Shown here piece by piece: positions 63,852 to 64,000 of a DNA stretch of 64,000 nucleotides (position 1 is the first letter of the stretch; each line of letters opens with the position of its first letter). The position numbers were made by a program, and so were the translations under genes. Below the pieces are notes generated by a model that did no database searches, had not been told where the DNA came from, and worked only from the letters and a program-made list of their open reading frames with translations. Where the stretch lies: positions 62,001-126,000 of the forward strand of contig NZ_JASBRB010000005.1 of the NCBI RefSeq assembly GCF_029960665.1. The letters are read 5' to 3'. Origin of the DNA: Pseudarthrobacter sp. AL07. Lineage in GTDB: Bacteria > Actinomycetota > Actinomycetes > Actinomycetales > Micrococcaceae.

Positions 63852-64000
63852 GGGACAACTCTCCGGTTATTGAGTTAGCCCGCGCTATGGGGTTCCTGTG
63901 CGCACGCTGTGAATCCCAGCCTCGCGAGCTGGGTGCTGAGAGATGGGTGCAGCTAATGCACGGGCTGGAGCCGTTTCCGCTGGACAGGCGGCAAAAGGCA

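Overview
The window is 64 kb of high-GC DNA (roughly two-thirds G+C by eye) from an actinobacterium. Gene content and protein style (Lhr plus Nei2, DUF222/HNH endonuclease, DUF1684, DUF4232, a c-di-AMP riboswitch ahead of a cell-wall protein gene, a DtxR-type iron box) point to Arthrobacter or a close relative such as Pseudarthrobacter in the Micrococcaceae. It looks chromosomal: ordinary metabolic genes, one tRNA, no replication genes, no intact prophage or insertion sequence.

Layout. 0-2.1 kb: 3' part of a TAXI-type TRAP binding protein behind a sensor kinase that has lost its 5' part at an apparent deletion junction. 2.1-5.1 kb: a leftward operon (TetR regulator, TIGR01777 epimerase, small membrane protein, PdxK/ThiD-like kinase) headed by two GAACATGTTC operators. 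5.2-8.2 kb: a queuosine-precursor transporter and tgt, with a dienelactone hydrolase between them. 8.2-12.2 kb: SRPBCC, unknown, Nudix-like, VOC and YdeI-family proteins. 12.2-16.1 kb: an FbpABC-type iron(III) importer behind a strong iron box. 16.2-21.4 kb: GH76, a short-chain dehydrogenase/acyl-CoA dehydrogenase pair, DUF1684 and an F420/NADP-type reductase. 21.5-24.4 kb: ppc. 24.5-25.8 kb: the decayed remains of a [NiFe]-hydrogenase accessory locus. 26-32.2 kb: DedA, membrane proteins, a macrodomain protein, an RluA-type pseudouridine synthase, and a divergent MocR/YczE pair. 32.3-38.3 kb: a LacI-controlled sugar ABC importer and GH32 fructosidase. 38.4-44.4 kb: nei and lhr. 44.4-51.4 kb: a broken FAD oxidoreductase, DUF4232, YcnI, a membrane protein, hypothetical proteins, nitronate monooxygenase and a DJ-1 family protein. 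51.4-53.7 kb: a recombinase scrap, tRNA-Ser(CGA) and a DUF222-HNH gene with an in-frame TGA. 53.7-57.7 kb: a tight four-gene operon (MDR oxidoreductase, divergent 6-pyruvoyl-tetrahydropterin-synthase-like protein, GT4 glycosyltransferase, AlkZ-like protein). 57.7-64 kb: tadA, PAP2 phosphatase, upp, a VOC scrap, HAD phosphatase, a riboswitch-controlled cell-wall protein and a two-component system whose kinase gene carries a frameshift.

Two things stand out. One is the operon at 53.7-57.7 kb, a candidate small-molecule pathway (possibly a modified, glycosylated pterin) built around a synthase fold that has lost the usual catalytic residues. The other is the number of decayed loci with readable break points: the TCS/TAXI junction, hypA-hypB, a SARP scrap, the FAD oxidoreductase, a recombinase helix-turn-helix, a VOC scrap and a frameshifted kinase. 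Intergenic dyads recur at gene ends, in at least two sequence families.

All calls come from reading the sequence; no database search was run.
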